Assembly (NCBI GenBank): GCA_964620675.1
Contig: CAZUJU010000007.1
Location: 1-64,000 of the forward strand
Source: CAYSFW01 sp964620675
GTDB taxonomy: Bacteria; Pseudomonadota; Gammaproteobacteria; UWMA-0217
Direction: 5' to 3'
DNA length: 64,000 bases
The position numbers and the translations under genes were made by a program. How positions within the stretch are numbered: position 1 is the first letter of the stretch; each line of letters starts with the position of its first letter. The notes below the pieces were generated by a model, which saw only the letters and a list, made by a program, of their open reading frames with translations, was not told the DNA's origin and searched no databases. Shown one piece after another: positions 26,807 through 36,529 of this stretch.

Positions 26807-27834
26807 ATCTGCTCACGCTCCACGCACTCGATACCCTGCCGCCGCAACTGCTGGACATCGCCGCCCGCGACCTGCACCAGATCTTTGCGGGACCGACCCT
26901 GCTCCACCTGCCCGGTCGCCAGCCGGAACCGCTATTCGTCAGCGTGCTGTTGCACGGCAACGAAGTCACCGGGCTCCTCGCGATCCAGCGCCTGCTGCGC
27001 AAGTACCAGCGCCGCGAACTGCCACGCGCGTTGTGCCTGTTCGTCGGCAACCTCGAGGCCTCGCGCCACAACGTCCGCCGTCTCGACGGGCAGCCCGACT
27101 ACAACCGTGTCTGGCCCGGCACCCAGGTCCCCGCCTGCGCCGAGACCCGGCTGATGCAACAGGTCGTCGCACGCCTGCGTGAACGGCGGGTGTTCGCCAG
27201 CGTCGACCTGCACAACAACACCGGCATCAACCCGCATTACGCCTGCGTCAACGCGCTCACCCCCCAGCCGTTGCAACTTGCGAGCCTGTTCAGCCGCACC
27301 GTGGTTTATTTTCAAACCCCGCAAGGCACCCAAAGCGCGGCCATGGCGGCACTCTGTCCGGCGGTGACGGTGGAATGCGGTAAACCGGGCGAGGCGCACG
27401 GGGTCGAGCACGCGGCCGAGTTCGTCGAGGCCTGCCTGCATCTGGCCGAGGTGCCGCACCATCCGGTCGCAGCGAGCGACATCCATCTGTTTCACACCGT
27501 AGCTCAGGTGCGAGTGCCGGAGGGGCTGGACTTTGCATTCGCGCCCGACGCCGCCACCCTGGTGTTCGCGGCGGATCTGGAGCGCATGAATTTTCAGGAA
27601 ATGCCGGCCGGCACCCCGCTGGCTGTCTGCCGCGACGGCGCAACACCGCGTCTGATCGCTAGTAACGATGCCGGCGAGGACGTCGCCGAGCACTATTTTG
27701 AATGCCGCCGCAACCAACTCCTGCTCCGGCGCGACGTGATGCCGTCGATGCTCACCCGTGACCTCACCATCGTCCGTCAGGACTGCCTGTGCTACCTCAT
27801 GGAACGACTGGCACTGCCGGACGCGCCACGCTAA
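26794..27834 (+). CDS. Succinylglutamate desuccinylase/aspartoacylase-type M14 zinc hydrolase
   Basis: This 346-residue protein is a carboxypeptidase-like zinc hydrolase of the AstE/AspA group. It has SVLLHGNEVTGL with the His and Glu zinc ligands, GNLEASRHNVRRLDGQPDYNR, and SVDLHNNTGIN with the third ligand. VTVECGKPGEAH holds the likely catalytic Glu. It overlaps the GCS2-type ligase gene. Similar M14 proteins occur beside peptide-bond-forming ligases, so the pair may build and remove an amide-linked amino acid. Its 3' end overlaps the convergent ydcF-like gene by 38 bases. Confidence 0.82.
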   Translation: MGDLNLLTLHALDTLPPQLLDIAARDLHQIFAGPTLLHLPGRQPEPLFVSVLLHGNEVTGLLAIQRLLRKYQRRELPRALCLFVGNLEASRHNVRRLDGQPDYNRVWPGTQVPACAETRLMQQVVARLRERRVFASVDLHNNTGINPHYACVNALTPQPLQLASLFSRTVVYFQTPQGTQSAAMAALCPAVTVECGKPGEAHGVEHAAEFVEACLHLAEVPHHPVAASDIHLFHTVAQVRVPEGLDFAFAPDAATLVFAADLERMNFQEMPAGTPLAVCRDGATPRLIASNDAGEDVAEHYFECRRNQLLLRRDVMPSMLTRDLTIVRQDCLCYLMERLALPDAPR

Positions 27835-28606
27835 AGATCGGTCGAATCGAATACCACCCCTGTCCCAGCCACTCGTGCAACGCAAACCGGGTATGGCGCA
27901 GCGCATCCAGTTGCGGCAGCCACTGCCAGGCGCCGCGCTCCATACTGCTACGCGTAACCCGCGCCACCGGTGCGGCGATCGCCTCGATCCCGAGTGATTC
28001 GAAGCTGCGCATCGCGCGCGGCATGTGCCAGTACTGCGTGACCACCAACGGCCGACGCAAGCCCTTGGCGGTGAGAATATCGCGCGCGTACAACGCGTTT
28101 TCGTGGGTGGTTTGACTCGCGGTTTCGGCGTAAACCGTCGCCACTCCGAGTTCGCGTTGCAGAAACGCCTGCGCCAACAGCGCCTCGGAGGGCTCGCGCC
28201 CGCCAAAGTCGCCGCCCGTGGTAATCACCGGCAGTCCGGTCGCACGCGCCAGGTAACCGGCGTAACGGGCGCGCATCAAGCCGTGGTCGATCAGCGTCCC
28301 CGGGGTCCCGAATTCGGTTGCGCCTGCCGCGCTGACGCCACCGAGCACGATGATCGAATCGGCGTCCGCCGGCACTTGCGCCAGCGTCGGGTAACGGTCC
28401 TGTAACGGGTCGAGCAGCAGAAACGCAAACCACGGCGTACTGCTCAGCCACAACAGCGCCACCCCCAGCACCCACAGGCCGGCCGCCGCGCGGCGCGCCC
28501 CGGCGCCGAACATCAGCAACGCCAGCACGCCGAGCGTCACCACCCCGCCCGGCGGCAACAACAGCAGCTCAACTAAGCGGGTCAGATAAACTTCCGACAT
28601 CGTCAT
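27797..28606 (-). CDS. YdcF/ElyC-family membrane protein (DUF218)
   Basis: The 269-residue protein has two N-terminal hydrophobic segments followed by the DUF218 domain. That domain shows SIIVLGGVSAAG, TTGGDFGGREPSEA, ETASQTTHENAL and VVTQYWHMPRAM. Family members such as ElyC act in envelope biogenesis, and others have been linked to vancomycin tolerance; no reaction is assigned. An open frame continues to 28792 but overlaps the lipA 3' end. The ATG codons at 28606 or 28600 give a normal membrane N-terminus. It is downstream of lipA on the same strand. Confidence 0.85.
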   Translation of the reverse strand: MTMSEVYLTRLVELLLLPPGGVVTLGVLALLMFGAGARRAAAGLWVLGVALLWLSSTPWFAFLLLDPLQDRYPTLAQVPADADSIIVLGGVSAAGATEFGTPGTLIDHGLMRARYAGYLARATGLPVITTGGDFGGREPSEALLAQAFLQRELGVATVYAETASQTTHENALYARDILTAKGLRRPLVVTQYWHMPRAMRSFESLGIEAIAAPVARVTRSSMERGAWQWLPQLDALRHTRFALHEWLGQGWYSIRPIFSVARPAVPVVP

Positions 28607-28640
28607 CGTCCCTCGCGGTTTGTTTGTCGCGCGGCGGCCC

Positions 28641-29597
28641 CTACCGGGCCAAGGCCGCCTGCCGATCCGCGTGATACGACGAACGCACCAGCGGCCCGCT
28701 CGCGACATGACGAAAGCCCATCCGCGCGCCCACTTCGGCCAAGCGCGCGAACTCGTCGGGGTGGACGAAGCGGCGCACCGGCAGATGGCCACGGGTGGGT
28801 TGCAGGTATTGCCCGAGCGTCAGCATGTCGCAGCCGTGCGCGCGCAAATCCGCCATCACCGCCTCGACCTCCGCGATCTCCTCGCCGATCCCGAGCATCA
28901 GGCCAGACTTGGTCGGCACTGCGGGGTAAAGCTCCTTGAACGCGCGGATCAGGTGTAGCGAATGCGCGTAATCCGAACCCGGACGCACCGGCTTGTAAAG
29001 CCGCGGCACCGTTTCCAGATTGTGATTGAACACATCCGGCGGCGCCGCTTCGAAAATGGCGAGCGCAACCTCCAGCCGGCCGCGAAAATCCGGCACCAGA
29101 ATCTCGATCCTGATCCCGGGGTTCTCCGCCCGCACCCGCTCGATACACGCGACAAAGTGCGCGGCGCCGCCATCGCGCAGGTCATCGCGGTCGACCGACG
29201 TGATCACCACGTATTTCAAGCCCATCGCCTGAATCGCACGCGCAAGGTGCTCCGGCTCATCGCGATCGAGCGCGAGTGGGCGGCCATGCGCCACATCGCA
29301 GAACGGGCAGCGCCGGGTACAGATATCGCCCATGATCATGAACGTCGCCGTACCGTGGCTGAAACACTCGCTCAGATTGGGACACGACGCCTCCTCGCAC
29401 ACCGTATGGAGCCGGTGCTCCCGCAGCTGCTGCTTCAGCGCAAGCACCCCCGCACCGGTCGGCGCCTTGACCCGAATCCAGTCCGGCTTGCGCAACGGCG
29501 CCGCGCTCGCTTCAACCTTGATCGGAATCCGCGCGGTTTTATCGGCCCCGCGCTCCTTGAAACCGGGTACACGGGTCGCAGTCGGTTCGTCGCTCAT
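28641..29597 (-). CDS. lipA: Lipoyl synthase
   Basis: This radical SAM enzyme inserts two sulphur atoms into octanoyl groups on lipoyl domains of 2-oxoacid dehydrogenases. The 318-residue protein has the auxiliary cluster motif CEEASCPNLSEC and the radical SAM motif CTRRCPFCDV, then HGRPLALDRDEP and the C-terminal RSSYHA with the serine that ligates the auxiliary cluster. In many Gammaproteobacteria lipA lies close to lipB. Here lipB is 7.5 kb away, with tamAB and other genes between them. Confidence 0.97.
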   Translation of the reverse strand: MSDEPTATRVPGFKERGADKTARIPIKVEASAAPLRKPDWIRVKAPTGAGVLALKQQLREHRLHTVCEEASCPNLSECFSHGTATFMIMGDICTRRCPFCDVAHGRPLALDRDEPEHLARAIQAMGLKYVVITSVDRDDLRDGGAAHFVACIERVRAENPGIRIEILVPDFRGRLEVALAIFEAAPPDVFNHNLETVPRLYKPVRPGSDYAHSLHLIRAFKELYPAVPTKSGLMLGIGEEIAEVEAVMADLRAHGCDMLTLGQYLQPTRGHLPVRRFVHPDEFARLAEVGARMGFRHVASGPLVRSSYHADRQAALAR

Positions 29598-29745
29598 CCT
29601 TCAAATTCCACCCAGCTGATGTGAAGTCACCGCAATCTGCCACCGATCGACGTGGCGGCGCAAGTTTGCGGGCGGGGACGGATGCCACCCCGCATCGGGG
29701 GGGCGATCGCTTATACTTGAGGGCGTGGGAATAACGCACCAGAAC

Positions 29746-31626
29746 ATGCCGCGATCGGATCCGCCAGCCCTGACGCCTAACCGCCGCCCAACGCGTGTTG
29801 TCAGCATCGCCCATCCCGCGCGCGCGACCTGGACCTGTGCGGTGTTGCTCGCAGGGTCGCTGTTGACGCCGCCGCTCGCGGGGGCGGAAGGCGAACCCGA
29901 GGCCACTGCGGAACCCGCCGCCGCGACCGAGTCCGACCCGCACGGCGCGGTCCGCGTTTCGGTCGAGGGGGTCACGGACAAACTCCGCGAAAACGTGCTC
30001 GGCTACCTCGAAATCCAGCAACTCACGAACGATGCCGAGGCCTCGCCGGCACGGGTGCGCTTCCTACACCGTGCCGCCGAGCAGCAGATCACGCGTGCGT
30101 TGCAGGCTTACGGTCATTTCCGGCCCGAGATCGAGTCTTCACTCGCGCGGAGCGCCACCGGCTGGGACGCGCGCTATCGCATCGTTCCGGGGCCGGTGCT
30201 TACGATCGGCGAACTCGATCTTAAGGTGACGGGCGCGGGCGAAGCCGACCCCGAGTTTCGCAAGGCGCTCGCGGACACACCGCTGCGCCAGGGCGCGGCG
30301 CTCGATCAGGTCGCTTACGAGGCCTTGAAACGGCGGTTTCAGGTGCTGGCCTCGGAGCGCGGCTATTTCAACGCGCAACTCACCGCGCATGAAATCGGTG
30401 TCGATCTTGCGGCGTACACCAGCCGCGTGCGCCTCCACTTCGAAACCGGCCAGCGCTACCAGCTCGGCGCGGTGAACTTCTGGCAGGAACGCGACTGGCT
30501 CACGGCGGGTTTGCTCGAACGCTTTGTCGAGATCGAACCCGGCCAGCCGTACGAGGCGGCGGCGTTGCAGCAACTCCAGGGCGATCTCAGCAATACCGAG
30601 TATTTCCGCCAGGTCGAGATCGACGCCGCGCCGGAATCGGCGCAGGCGCTGGTCATCCCAGTCGAGGTCAAGTTGTTTCCGCACAAGCCGCGCAAGTATG
30701 TCTACGGCGTCGGGTACGGCACCGACACCGGGGCGCGGGTCAAGGCGGGGATCACCGGCCGACGGGTCAATCGGCGCGGGCATCACTACACCGCCGAGGC
30801 GTTGATCTCACAGATCAAGTACGGGATCGCCGGCGAGTACGTCATTCCGGGGCGCGATCCGCGCAGCGATGCCTACGGCCTGCGCGCCTCGCTGGAGGAT
30901 GAGCACTCTAATACGCGCGAGTACCGCGCGCTCAATCTCGGCGGTTATTACAAATACCGCGACGGGCTCTGGCTCAAGACCTGGGCGCTCGACTACCGGG
31001 TCGAGCAATTCGAGGTCGGGGCGCTTACGCCGACACGCACGTTGCTGATCCCGAGCGTCGACTGGACCCGCACCTTCCCTGCGGAACTCGAGGCCCGGAT
31101 CTATGCCGTCGAAGGGGCGTGGCTGCAACTGCGCCTGCGCGGCGCTTACGAACCACTGCTTTCGGACACCTCATTTGTCCAACCGCTGGTCGCGGCCAAG
31201 TGGATTCGCAGTTTCGCCGAGCGTGGTCGGATCATCGCTCGCGGCGCCGTCGGTACCACCTGGGTCGATGATTTCGACGCCCTGCCGATTTCGCTGCGCT
31301 TTTTCACCGGCGGCGACCGTACCGTGCGCGGTTACAAATACGAGGTGATCGCGCCGCGCGATGATGCCGCCAAGGCGGTCGGCGGCAAGCACTTGACGGA
31401 AGCCAGCCTGGAATACGAGTTTCCGCTCAAGGACAAATGGAGCGTCGCCGCGTTCGTCGACACCGGCGACGCGTTCAACGATCAACCCGAGTTCAAGACT
31501 GGGGTAGGCATTGGGGTACGTTGGCGCTCGCCGATTGGCCCGGTGCGGATCGACCTGGGGCATGGCCTCGACCAGCCCCCCGGCAGCAACCTGCGCCTGC
31601 ACCTGACGATCGGGCCGGATCTATGA
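29746..31626 (+). CDS. tamA: Translocation and assembly module outer membrane protein TamA
   Basis: TamA is a BamA-like outer-membrane barrel that works with TamB in assembling outer-membrane proteins and moving phospholipid. The 626-residue protein has a signal segment, three POTRA-type domains (about residues 60-270) and a C-terminal 16-strand barrel. The barrel carries GDRTVRGYKYE (the VRGF-like lid motif) and ends RLHLTIGPDL. The frame is open from a GTG at 29725, but a TATACT at 29712-29717 puts the transcription start there, so the ATG at 29746 is preferred. The stop overlaps the tamB start. Confidence 0.92.
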   Translation: MPRSDPPALTPNRRPTRVVSIAHPARATWTCAVLLAGSLLTPPLAGAEGEPEATAEPAAATESDPHGAVRVSVEGVTDKLRENVLGYLEIQQLTNDAEASPARVRFLHRAAEQQITRALQAYGHFRPEIESSLARSATGWDARYRIVPGPVLTIGELDLKVTGAGEADPEFRKALADTPLRQGAALDQVAYEALKRRFQVLASERGYFNAQLTAHEIGVDLAAYTSRVRLHFETGQRYQLGAVNFWQERDWLTAGLLERFVEIEPGQPYEAAALQQLQGDLSNTEYFRQVEIDAAPESAQALVIPVEVKLFPHKPRKYVYGVGYGTDTGARVKAGITGRRVNRRGHHYTAEALISQIKYGIAGEYVIPGRDPRSDAYGLRASLEDEHSNTREYRALNLGGYYKYRDGLWLKTWALDYRVEQFEVGALTPTRTLLIPSVDWTRTFPAELEARIYAVEGAWLQLRLRGAYEPLLSDTSFVQPLVAAKWIRSFAERGRIIARGAVGTTWVDDFDALPISLRFFTGGDRTVRGYKYEVIAPRDDAAKAVGGKHLTEASLEYEFPLKDKWSVAAFVDTGDAFNDQPEFKTGVGIGVRWRSPIGPVRIDLGHGLDQPPGSNLRLHLTIGPDL

Positions 31627-34600
31627 CCCGCCGACTGCTCCGTCTCACCGGCTGGACCCTGCTTGCGTTGCTGTTGCTCACGCTCGCCGCGGTCGCCTAC
31701 TTCACCGCGACCGAGAGCGGCCTGCAACGGCTGCTGACATTGGCCCAGCGCTACGCCCCCGGCGAGCTGAGCTGGGACGCCGCGCACGGCCGCGTGCTCG
31801 GACCGCTCGATCTGCGCAACCTCAACTATCATCAAGCCGACGGATTCCGCATCGAACTGGCCGAAGGCAAGCTGCGCTGGCGCCCGGCGGACTTGCTCGC
31901 GCGCACCCTGCGGATAGACCAGTTGCATCTGCACGGTCTGGATGTTTACCTGCCGCCGCCGACAACCCCGGCGCCGCCGGCGGAGCCTTTAACCTTGCCG
32001 AACCTGCGCTTGCCGCTCGGGATCGATCTCAAGGACATCGACCTCAGCGCGATCCGGATCCATCCCTGGCAGGCGCCGGCGCCGATCGTGATCGAACAGC
32101 TGCGGCTGGCCGCGTCCGGCACCGACGCAACGGTCCAGGTCGTCACGCTCGAGGTGCGCGCGCCGGAACTGACGGCGAACCTCGCCGGCACCGTGCAACC
32201 CAGCGGCGACTACCCGCTCGATCTCACGCTGGCGTGGCAATACACCCACCCGCAATTCGGCGCGTTCGACGGCAATGGCGCCGCCAAGGGCGATCTCAAG
32301 CGGCTCGAACTCACCCACACCATCGCCGGCATCGCCCAGCTGCAACTCGAAGCGACGGTGGTCGATCTGTTACGCCAACCCGGTTGGGACGCGCGCCTAG
32401 AACTGCACAGCGACAACCTCGAACCGTTCGCGGCCGCACTGGCGCAAACCCCGCTCCAGGCCGAGGTGACCTCGCAAGGCACGCTCGAACGCTTCGACGC
32501 CCGCGCCAGGCTCACCACCCACCGCGTCGAGACCGGCCCGCTCCAGCTCGAACTCGACGCCGAAGGCGGCCCTGAAACCATCACGGTGCGCGAGCTGCTG
32601 CTGAAACCGAGCAACCACCCCGGACAGGCCCGGCTGCGCGGCACCGTCGACCGCGCGAGCATGCGCGCCGATCTGAACCTTGACTGGCTCGACCTCGGCT
32701 GGCCATTGGTCGGATCCGACCCGCAATACTTGAGTCCGAAGGGCAGCCTGAATTTTGTCGGCGACGCCGAGGCGTTCAGCGCCAAGCTGCGCGCCCGCCT
32801 CGATGGCCCGCTGTTGGGCGCGCTCGACGCCAGCCTCGACGCCAACGGCGAAGGGCCGACGCTGACCGTGTCGCAGCTCGCCCTGCGGGCACCGGATGGT
32901 GCCGCGCGGCTCACCGCGCAAGGCACTTTCGACCGCGCCACGCTCAGCTTTGACACCCGCGGCGAATGGCAGGCGCTCGGCTGGCCACTGCGCGGCGAAC
33001 CGCAATTCGCCAGCAAAGGCGGTCGTTTCAATGCCAACGGAACGCTCGGCGACTACCAGTTCGATCTGACTGCCGCGCTGCGAGGCGCCGCGATCCCCTC
33101 CGGCGAATGGCAACTGCAAGGCAAGGGTTCGACCGAGGCGCTGCGCGATTTCACCTTGAACGGCCAAGTCCTCACGGGCGAACTCACCGTCGCCGGTAAC
33201 GCCGCCTGGTTACCGCAGCCCGCGTGGCAGGTGGCACTGAACGGCAAGGGGCTCAATCCCGGCGCGCAATGGCCGGAACTGGCCGGCAAACTGAATCTGG
33301 ACTTGCGCAGCGCCGGGTCGCTCGGCGCCGCTGGCCCTGATCTGAGCGCCGAGATCGCGACGCTCTCCGGCGAGTTCCGCGGCCAGCCGGTGCGCGGACA
33401 AGGCAAGGTCCTGGTGCGCGGCTCCACGCTTGATCTTGAGGACATACGCCTCAGCAGCGGCGGCGCGCGGCTGGAGGCGAGCGGACGGCTTAGCGACGAT
33501 TGGGATCTGCGCTGGCGCCTCGACGCGCCGAATCTCGCCCAGCTCCTGCCCGATCTTGGCGGCGCGATCCAAGGCAGCGGCACCCTCGGCGGCACCGCGG
33601 CCCAGCCCCGCGCGGCACTCGAACTCAAAGCAACCGATCTCGCCGCCGGCGCGACCACCCTCAAGCGCCTCGACGCCAACGCCCGGATCGACCTCGCCGC
33701 GACCGGCCGTTCGGTGGTCGAGATCAAGGGCACAACCCTGGGACTCGCGGGCCAACCGTGGCGCGCGCTGACGCTGAACGGCGCCGGCACACCCGGCGAC
33801 CATGTGCTCACACTCACGGTCGACGGCGAACCCGGCAACCTCGAACTCGCGCTGGCTGGAGGGCTCAGCGAGCGGCAATGGCTGGGAAATATCACCACAC
33901 TCGCTGCGCGCAAGACCGCTTTCGGCGACTGGACCCTCGCGCAACCGGCGCCTTTGCAAATCGCGGCCGAAGCCGCGCAGCTCGCGCCGGTTTGCCTCGC
34001 CAGCGCCCCGACCCGGCTCTGCGTGGACGGCAGCTGGAATGCCGCCACCGGCGCGCGCGGCGAACTCAGCGTGACGGACTTGGAGGCGAAGCGCTTCGCC
34101 ACTTACCTCCCGGACGGCATCCGCCTCGACACTGCGCTCGCCGGCAAAGCGAGCGGACAACGCGACTCGCAGGGACTCATCCGCGCCGACGCCGATTTTC
34201 AGCTCCGCCCCGGCCAGCTTGCACTCGAGACCAATGGCGCCCCGTTGCGTATCCAGCTTGGCGACAGCCACCTGCGTGGCCGCCTCGACGGTCAGCAAGC
34301 CAGCGCCGCATTGGCGTTCGATCTCGGCGCCCTCGGGCGAATCGATGCCGACACCCAGCTCAGCGAACTCGCCGGCACCCCGCGCCTCGGCGGTACACTC
34401 AAGGCCCGGCTCGACGACCTCGCGCCCCTGAGCGCGCTGGCACCACAATTGCAAGCGATCGGCGGCCGCTTCGACGCCGACCTCACGCTCGGTGGGACGC
34501 TGGCGACGCCCGCACTAAGGGGCGATATCCGACTCTCCGATTTCAGCGCCGAGGTGCCGGCAGTCGCGATTCGCATCGAGGACGGGACCATCAGCGCACG

Positions 34601-35519
34601 CAGCGACGGTCCGGGACCGCTCAGCATCGCCGGCTCCGCGCGTTCCGGACCCGGCACGCTCGCGCTGGCGGGACAACTCGACCCCGCCACTCGCGCCCTG
34701 CAAATGACGCTTACCGGCAAGGACTTCCAGGTGGCTAACGCCAAATCGGCCCGCGCGCGGATCAGTCCGGACCTCAAACTCGCATTGGACGGACAAGGGA
34801 TGCGGGTCAACGGCACACTGCGGGTGCCACAGGCGTACTTCAACGCCAAGGGTGCGGGCGCCGGGCAACAGACCGTCGCGATGTCCAGCGACGTCGTCAT
34901 CGTCGAGGCCAATGGACAACCCGAGCCGGCGCGCCCTGCGAGCCCACTCAATCTGGATCTGCGCATCGAACTGGGCGAGGACATCCAGGTGGAGGCCGGC
35001 GAGTTCCGCGGCGCGCTCAAAGGGAATCTGCAAGTCGTGCAAACCCCGGAACTCGCGCCGCGCGGCACCGGAACGATCGAGATCGTCAATGGCGACTACG
35101 TGGTTTACGGGCAGACGCTCAATATTCAGCGCGGCCGCATTCTTTTTGGTGGAGGGCCGATCGACAATCCGCGCCTCGACATGGATGTCGCGCGTCGGGT
35201 CGAAGCCTACGACGTCACCGCCGGCGCCCGCGTGCGCGGCACCGCGCTGGCGCCGCTGTTGCAACTGTACTCGGAACCGTCGATGCCGGATGCCAGCATT
35301 CTGTCATTCATCCTGCTGGGGCAGCCGCCGGGCACCAAGGGCGGTAGCTACACCCTCGGCAAATACGTGACGCCGGACTTGTACGTCAGCTACGGTATCG
35401 GGTTGTTCAATGCAATCAACACCTTCAACCTGCGCTACAAACTGACCGAAAAGCTCTCGCTGCACGCCACCTCGGGTGCGGCGAGCGGAGCGGATCTGAT
35501 TTACACGTTCGAACGCTGA
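31623..35519 (+). CDS. tamB: Translocation and assembly module protein TamB
   Basis: TamB is a very long inner-membrane-anchored AsmA/VPS13-like protein that spans the periplasm as a hydrophobic beta-taco groove. The 1298-residue protein has one N-terminal membrane segment (LTGWTLLALLLLTLAAVAYF) and about 1000 residues of repetitive beta structure. The conserved C-terminal DUF490 domain holds VVYGQTLNIQRGRILFGGGP and ILSFILLGQPPGTKGG, and ends DLIYTFER. The ATG at 31623 overlaps the tamA stop (ATGA), the standard arrangement. Its strong GC bias generates several long false frames on the other strand. Confidence 0.94.
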   Translation: MTRRLLRLTGWTLLALLLLTLAAVAYFTATESGLQRLLTLAQRYAPGELSWDAAHGRVLGPLDLRNLNYHQADGFRIELAEGKLRWRPADLLARTLRIDQLHLHGLDVYLPPPTTPAPPAEPLTLPNLRLPLGIDLKDIDLSAIRIHPWQAPAPIVIEQLRLAASGTDATVQVVTLEVRAPELTANLAGTVQPSGDYPLDLTLAWQYTHPQFGAFDGNGAAKGDLKRLELTHTIAGIAQLQLEATVVDLLRQPGWDARLELHSDNLEPFAAALAQTPLQAEVTSQGTLERFDARARLTTHRVETGPLQLELDAEGGPETITVRELLLKPSNHPGQARLRGTVDRASMRADLNLDWLDLGWPLVGSDPQYLSPKGSLNFVGDAEAFSAKLRARLDGPLLGALDASLDANGEGPTLTVSQLALRAPDGAARLTAQGTFDRATLSFDTRGEWQALGWPLRGEPQFASKGGRFNANGTLGDYQFDLTAALRGAAIPSGEWQLQGKGSTEALRDFTLNGQVLTGELTVAGNAAWLPQPAWQVALNGKGLNPGAQWPELAGKLNLDLRSAGSLGAAGPDLSAEIATLSGEFRGQPVRGQGKVLVRGSTLDLEDIRLSSGGARLEASGRLSDDWDLRWRLDAPNLAQLLPDLGGAIQGSGTLGGTAAQPRAALELKATDLAAGATTLKRLDANARIDLAATGRSVVEIKGTTLGLAGQPWRALTLNGAGTPGDHVLTLTVDGEPGNLELALAGGLSERQWLGNITTLAARKTAFGDWTLAQPAPLQIAAEAAQLAPVCLASAPTRLCVDGSWNAATGARGELSVTDLEAKRFATYLPDGIRLDTALAGKASGQRDSQGLIRADADFQLRPGQLALETNGAPLRIQLGDSHLRGRLDGQQASAALAFDLGALGRIDADTQLSELAGTPRLGGTLKARLDDLAPLSALAPQLQAIGGRFDADLTLGGTLATPALRGDIRLSDFSAEVPAVAIRIEDGTISARSDGPGPLSIAGSARSGPGTLALAGQLDPATRALQMTLTGKDFQVANAKSARARISPDLKLALDGQGMRVNGTLRVPQAYFNAKGAGAGQQTVAMSSDVVIVEANGQPEPARPASPLNLDLRIELGEDIQVEAGEFRGALKGNLQVVQTPELAPRGTGTIEIVNGDYVVYGQTLNIQRGRILFGGGPIDNPRLDMDVARRVEAYDVTAGARVRGTALAPLLQLYSEPSMPDASILSFILLGQPPGTKGGSYTLGKYVTPDLYVSYGIGLFNAINTFNLRYKLTEKLSLHATSGAASGADLIYTFER

Positions 35520-35570
35520 GACCAAGCGGAACCCGCGCGGCCAGAGGAGGGCGTGGGGGCGCCGCTCGAC

Positions 35571-35748
35571 TTAATGTGAAAGAACCTGATTCCGAGGGGT
35601 GCCGCTCCGGGTTGGCCAGGCGGGAGCGTCGGCCGCAGGGAGGCGGCCGCCGAGCCCGCATGGATGGGTTCACGGCGTCTTCCGCCTGGCCGGCCCGGAG
35701 CGGCTTGCATCCTCCGGGGCGGTGGTCTCGCCATGAGAGTTAGCGGCG
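35571..35748 (+). repeat. Structured palindromic intergenic repeat, copy 1
   Basis: About 175 bases that recur at 38059-38232 in the same orientation with roughly 85-90 percent identity by eye. The long arms pair over about 25 bp: GCCGCTCCGGGTTGGCCAGG at 35601-35620 with the complementary stretch at about 35683-35704. A second internal stem is built on GGCCGC/GCGGCC. It resembles GC-rich dyad repeats scattered in many proteobacterial genomes and often mis-annotated as small ORFs. Confidence 0.75.
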
Positions 35749-35773
35749 ACACCACCACCGAGCGGGATCGACC

Positions 35774-36421
35774 TTACTGACCGGCGGCCGGCGCGACCGC
35801 GTCCTTGGCGGACTCGACGGCACCCGACGCGGCGTCGGAGACCGCAGCGCCCGCGTCCTTGGCCTTCTCGACCACTGCGCCGCCCAACGCCTTCGCCCCA
35901 TCGAGCACACCGGAACCGGCTTCTTTCGCACCGTCCACCGCCGCACCGCCGAGATCTTTCGCACCTTCAACGACGGCCGAACCGGCCTCCTTGGCCCCCT
36001 CGACGACTGCGGAACCGGCGTTTTTCGCGCCGTCCACCGCCGCGCCGCCGAGATCCTTCGCGCCTTCAACAACGGCCGAACCGGCCTCCTTGGCCCCCTC
36101 GACGACTGCGGAACCAGCGGCCTTCGCACCATCGACTGCCGCGCCGCCGAGATCCTTCGCACCCTCGACCACAGCCGATCCGGCCTCTTTCGCACCTTCG
36201 GTAACAGCGGCGCCGGCTTCCTTCGTCGCCTCCACCGCAGCCGCCCCGGCGTCTTTCGCCTGGTCGGTTACGGTCGGTGCTGCAGCTTCGCTCTTGACCG
36301 CCTCGGTGGCCGGCGCGGTGGTTCCGGTCGTCGTGCCAGTAGACTCGGAAGCCTTTTCGCAACCCGCCAAGGCCACCACAGCAATCAACGCAATGCAAAA
36401 TAAGAATTTGTTTTTCATCAT
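35774..36421 (-). CDS. Lipoprotein made of 11-residue amphipathic repeats (LEA-like)
   Basis: The 215-residue protein has a lipoprotein signal (MMKNKFLFCIALIAVVALAGC), then a Thr/Ala-rich linker. About fourteen tandem 11-residue units of the type GAKEAGSAVVE or GAKDLGGAAVD follow. Three units form a 33-residue higher-order repeat that recurs nearly unchanged, and the DNA repeats with it. Such hendecads form long amphipathic helices as in LEA group 3 or apolipophorin-like proteins; protection of the envelope in stress is a guess. A TTGTGC-N18-TACACT promoter (36455-36484) lies upstream and rules out the longer frame from 36484. Confidence 0.82.
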   Translation of the reverse strand: MMKNKFLFCIALIAVVALAGCEKASESTGTTTGTTAPATEAVKSEAAAPTVTDQAKDAGAAAVEATKEAGAAVTEGAKEAGSAVVEGAKDLGGAAVDGAKAAGSAVVEGAKEAGSAVVEGAKDLGGAAVDGAKNAGSAVVEGAKEAGSAVVEGAKDLGGAAVDGAKEAGSGVLDGAKALGGAVVEKAKDAGAAVSDAASGAVESAKDAVAPAAGQ

Positions 36422-36454
36422 CTTCATTCTCCCGTACGATTTTTTGACCGGGGG

Positions 36455-36484
36455 AGTGTACCGGCCGTCACCGTGTCTGCACAA
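36455..36484 (-). promoter_or_regulatory. Promoter of the repeat lipoprotein gene
   Basis: Read on the minus strand: TTGTGC at 36484-36479, 18-base spacer, TACACT at 36460-36455. The transcript would start near 36448, about 27 bases before the ATG. Confidence 0.5.
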
Positions 36485-36529
36485 ATTTTTCGACGCTGAA
36501 ATTCACCATTGTTACAAAGGTTCAAGATT

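Noticed and set aside
33053..34454. Two long minus-strand frames inside tamB
   Set aside because: Low-complexity Ala/Ser/Pro or Glu/Ala-rich shadows of the tamB codon pattern.
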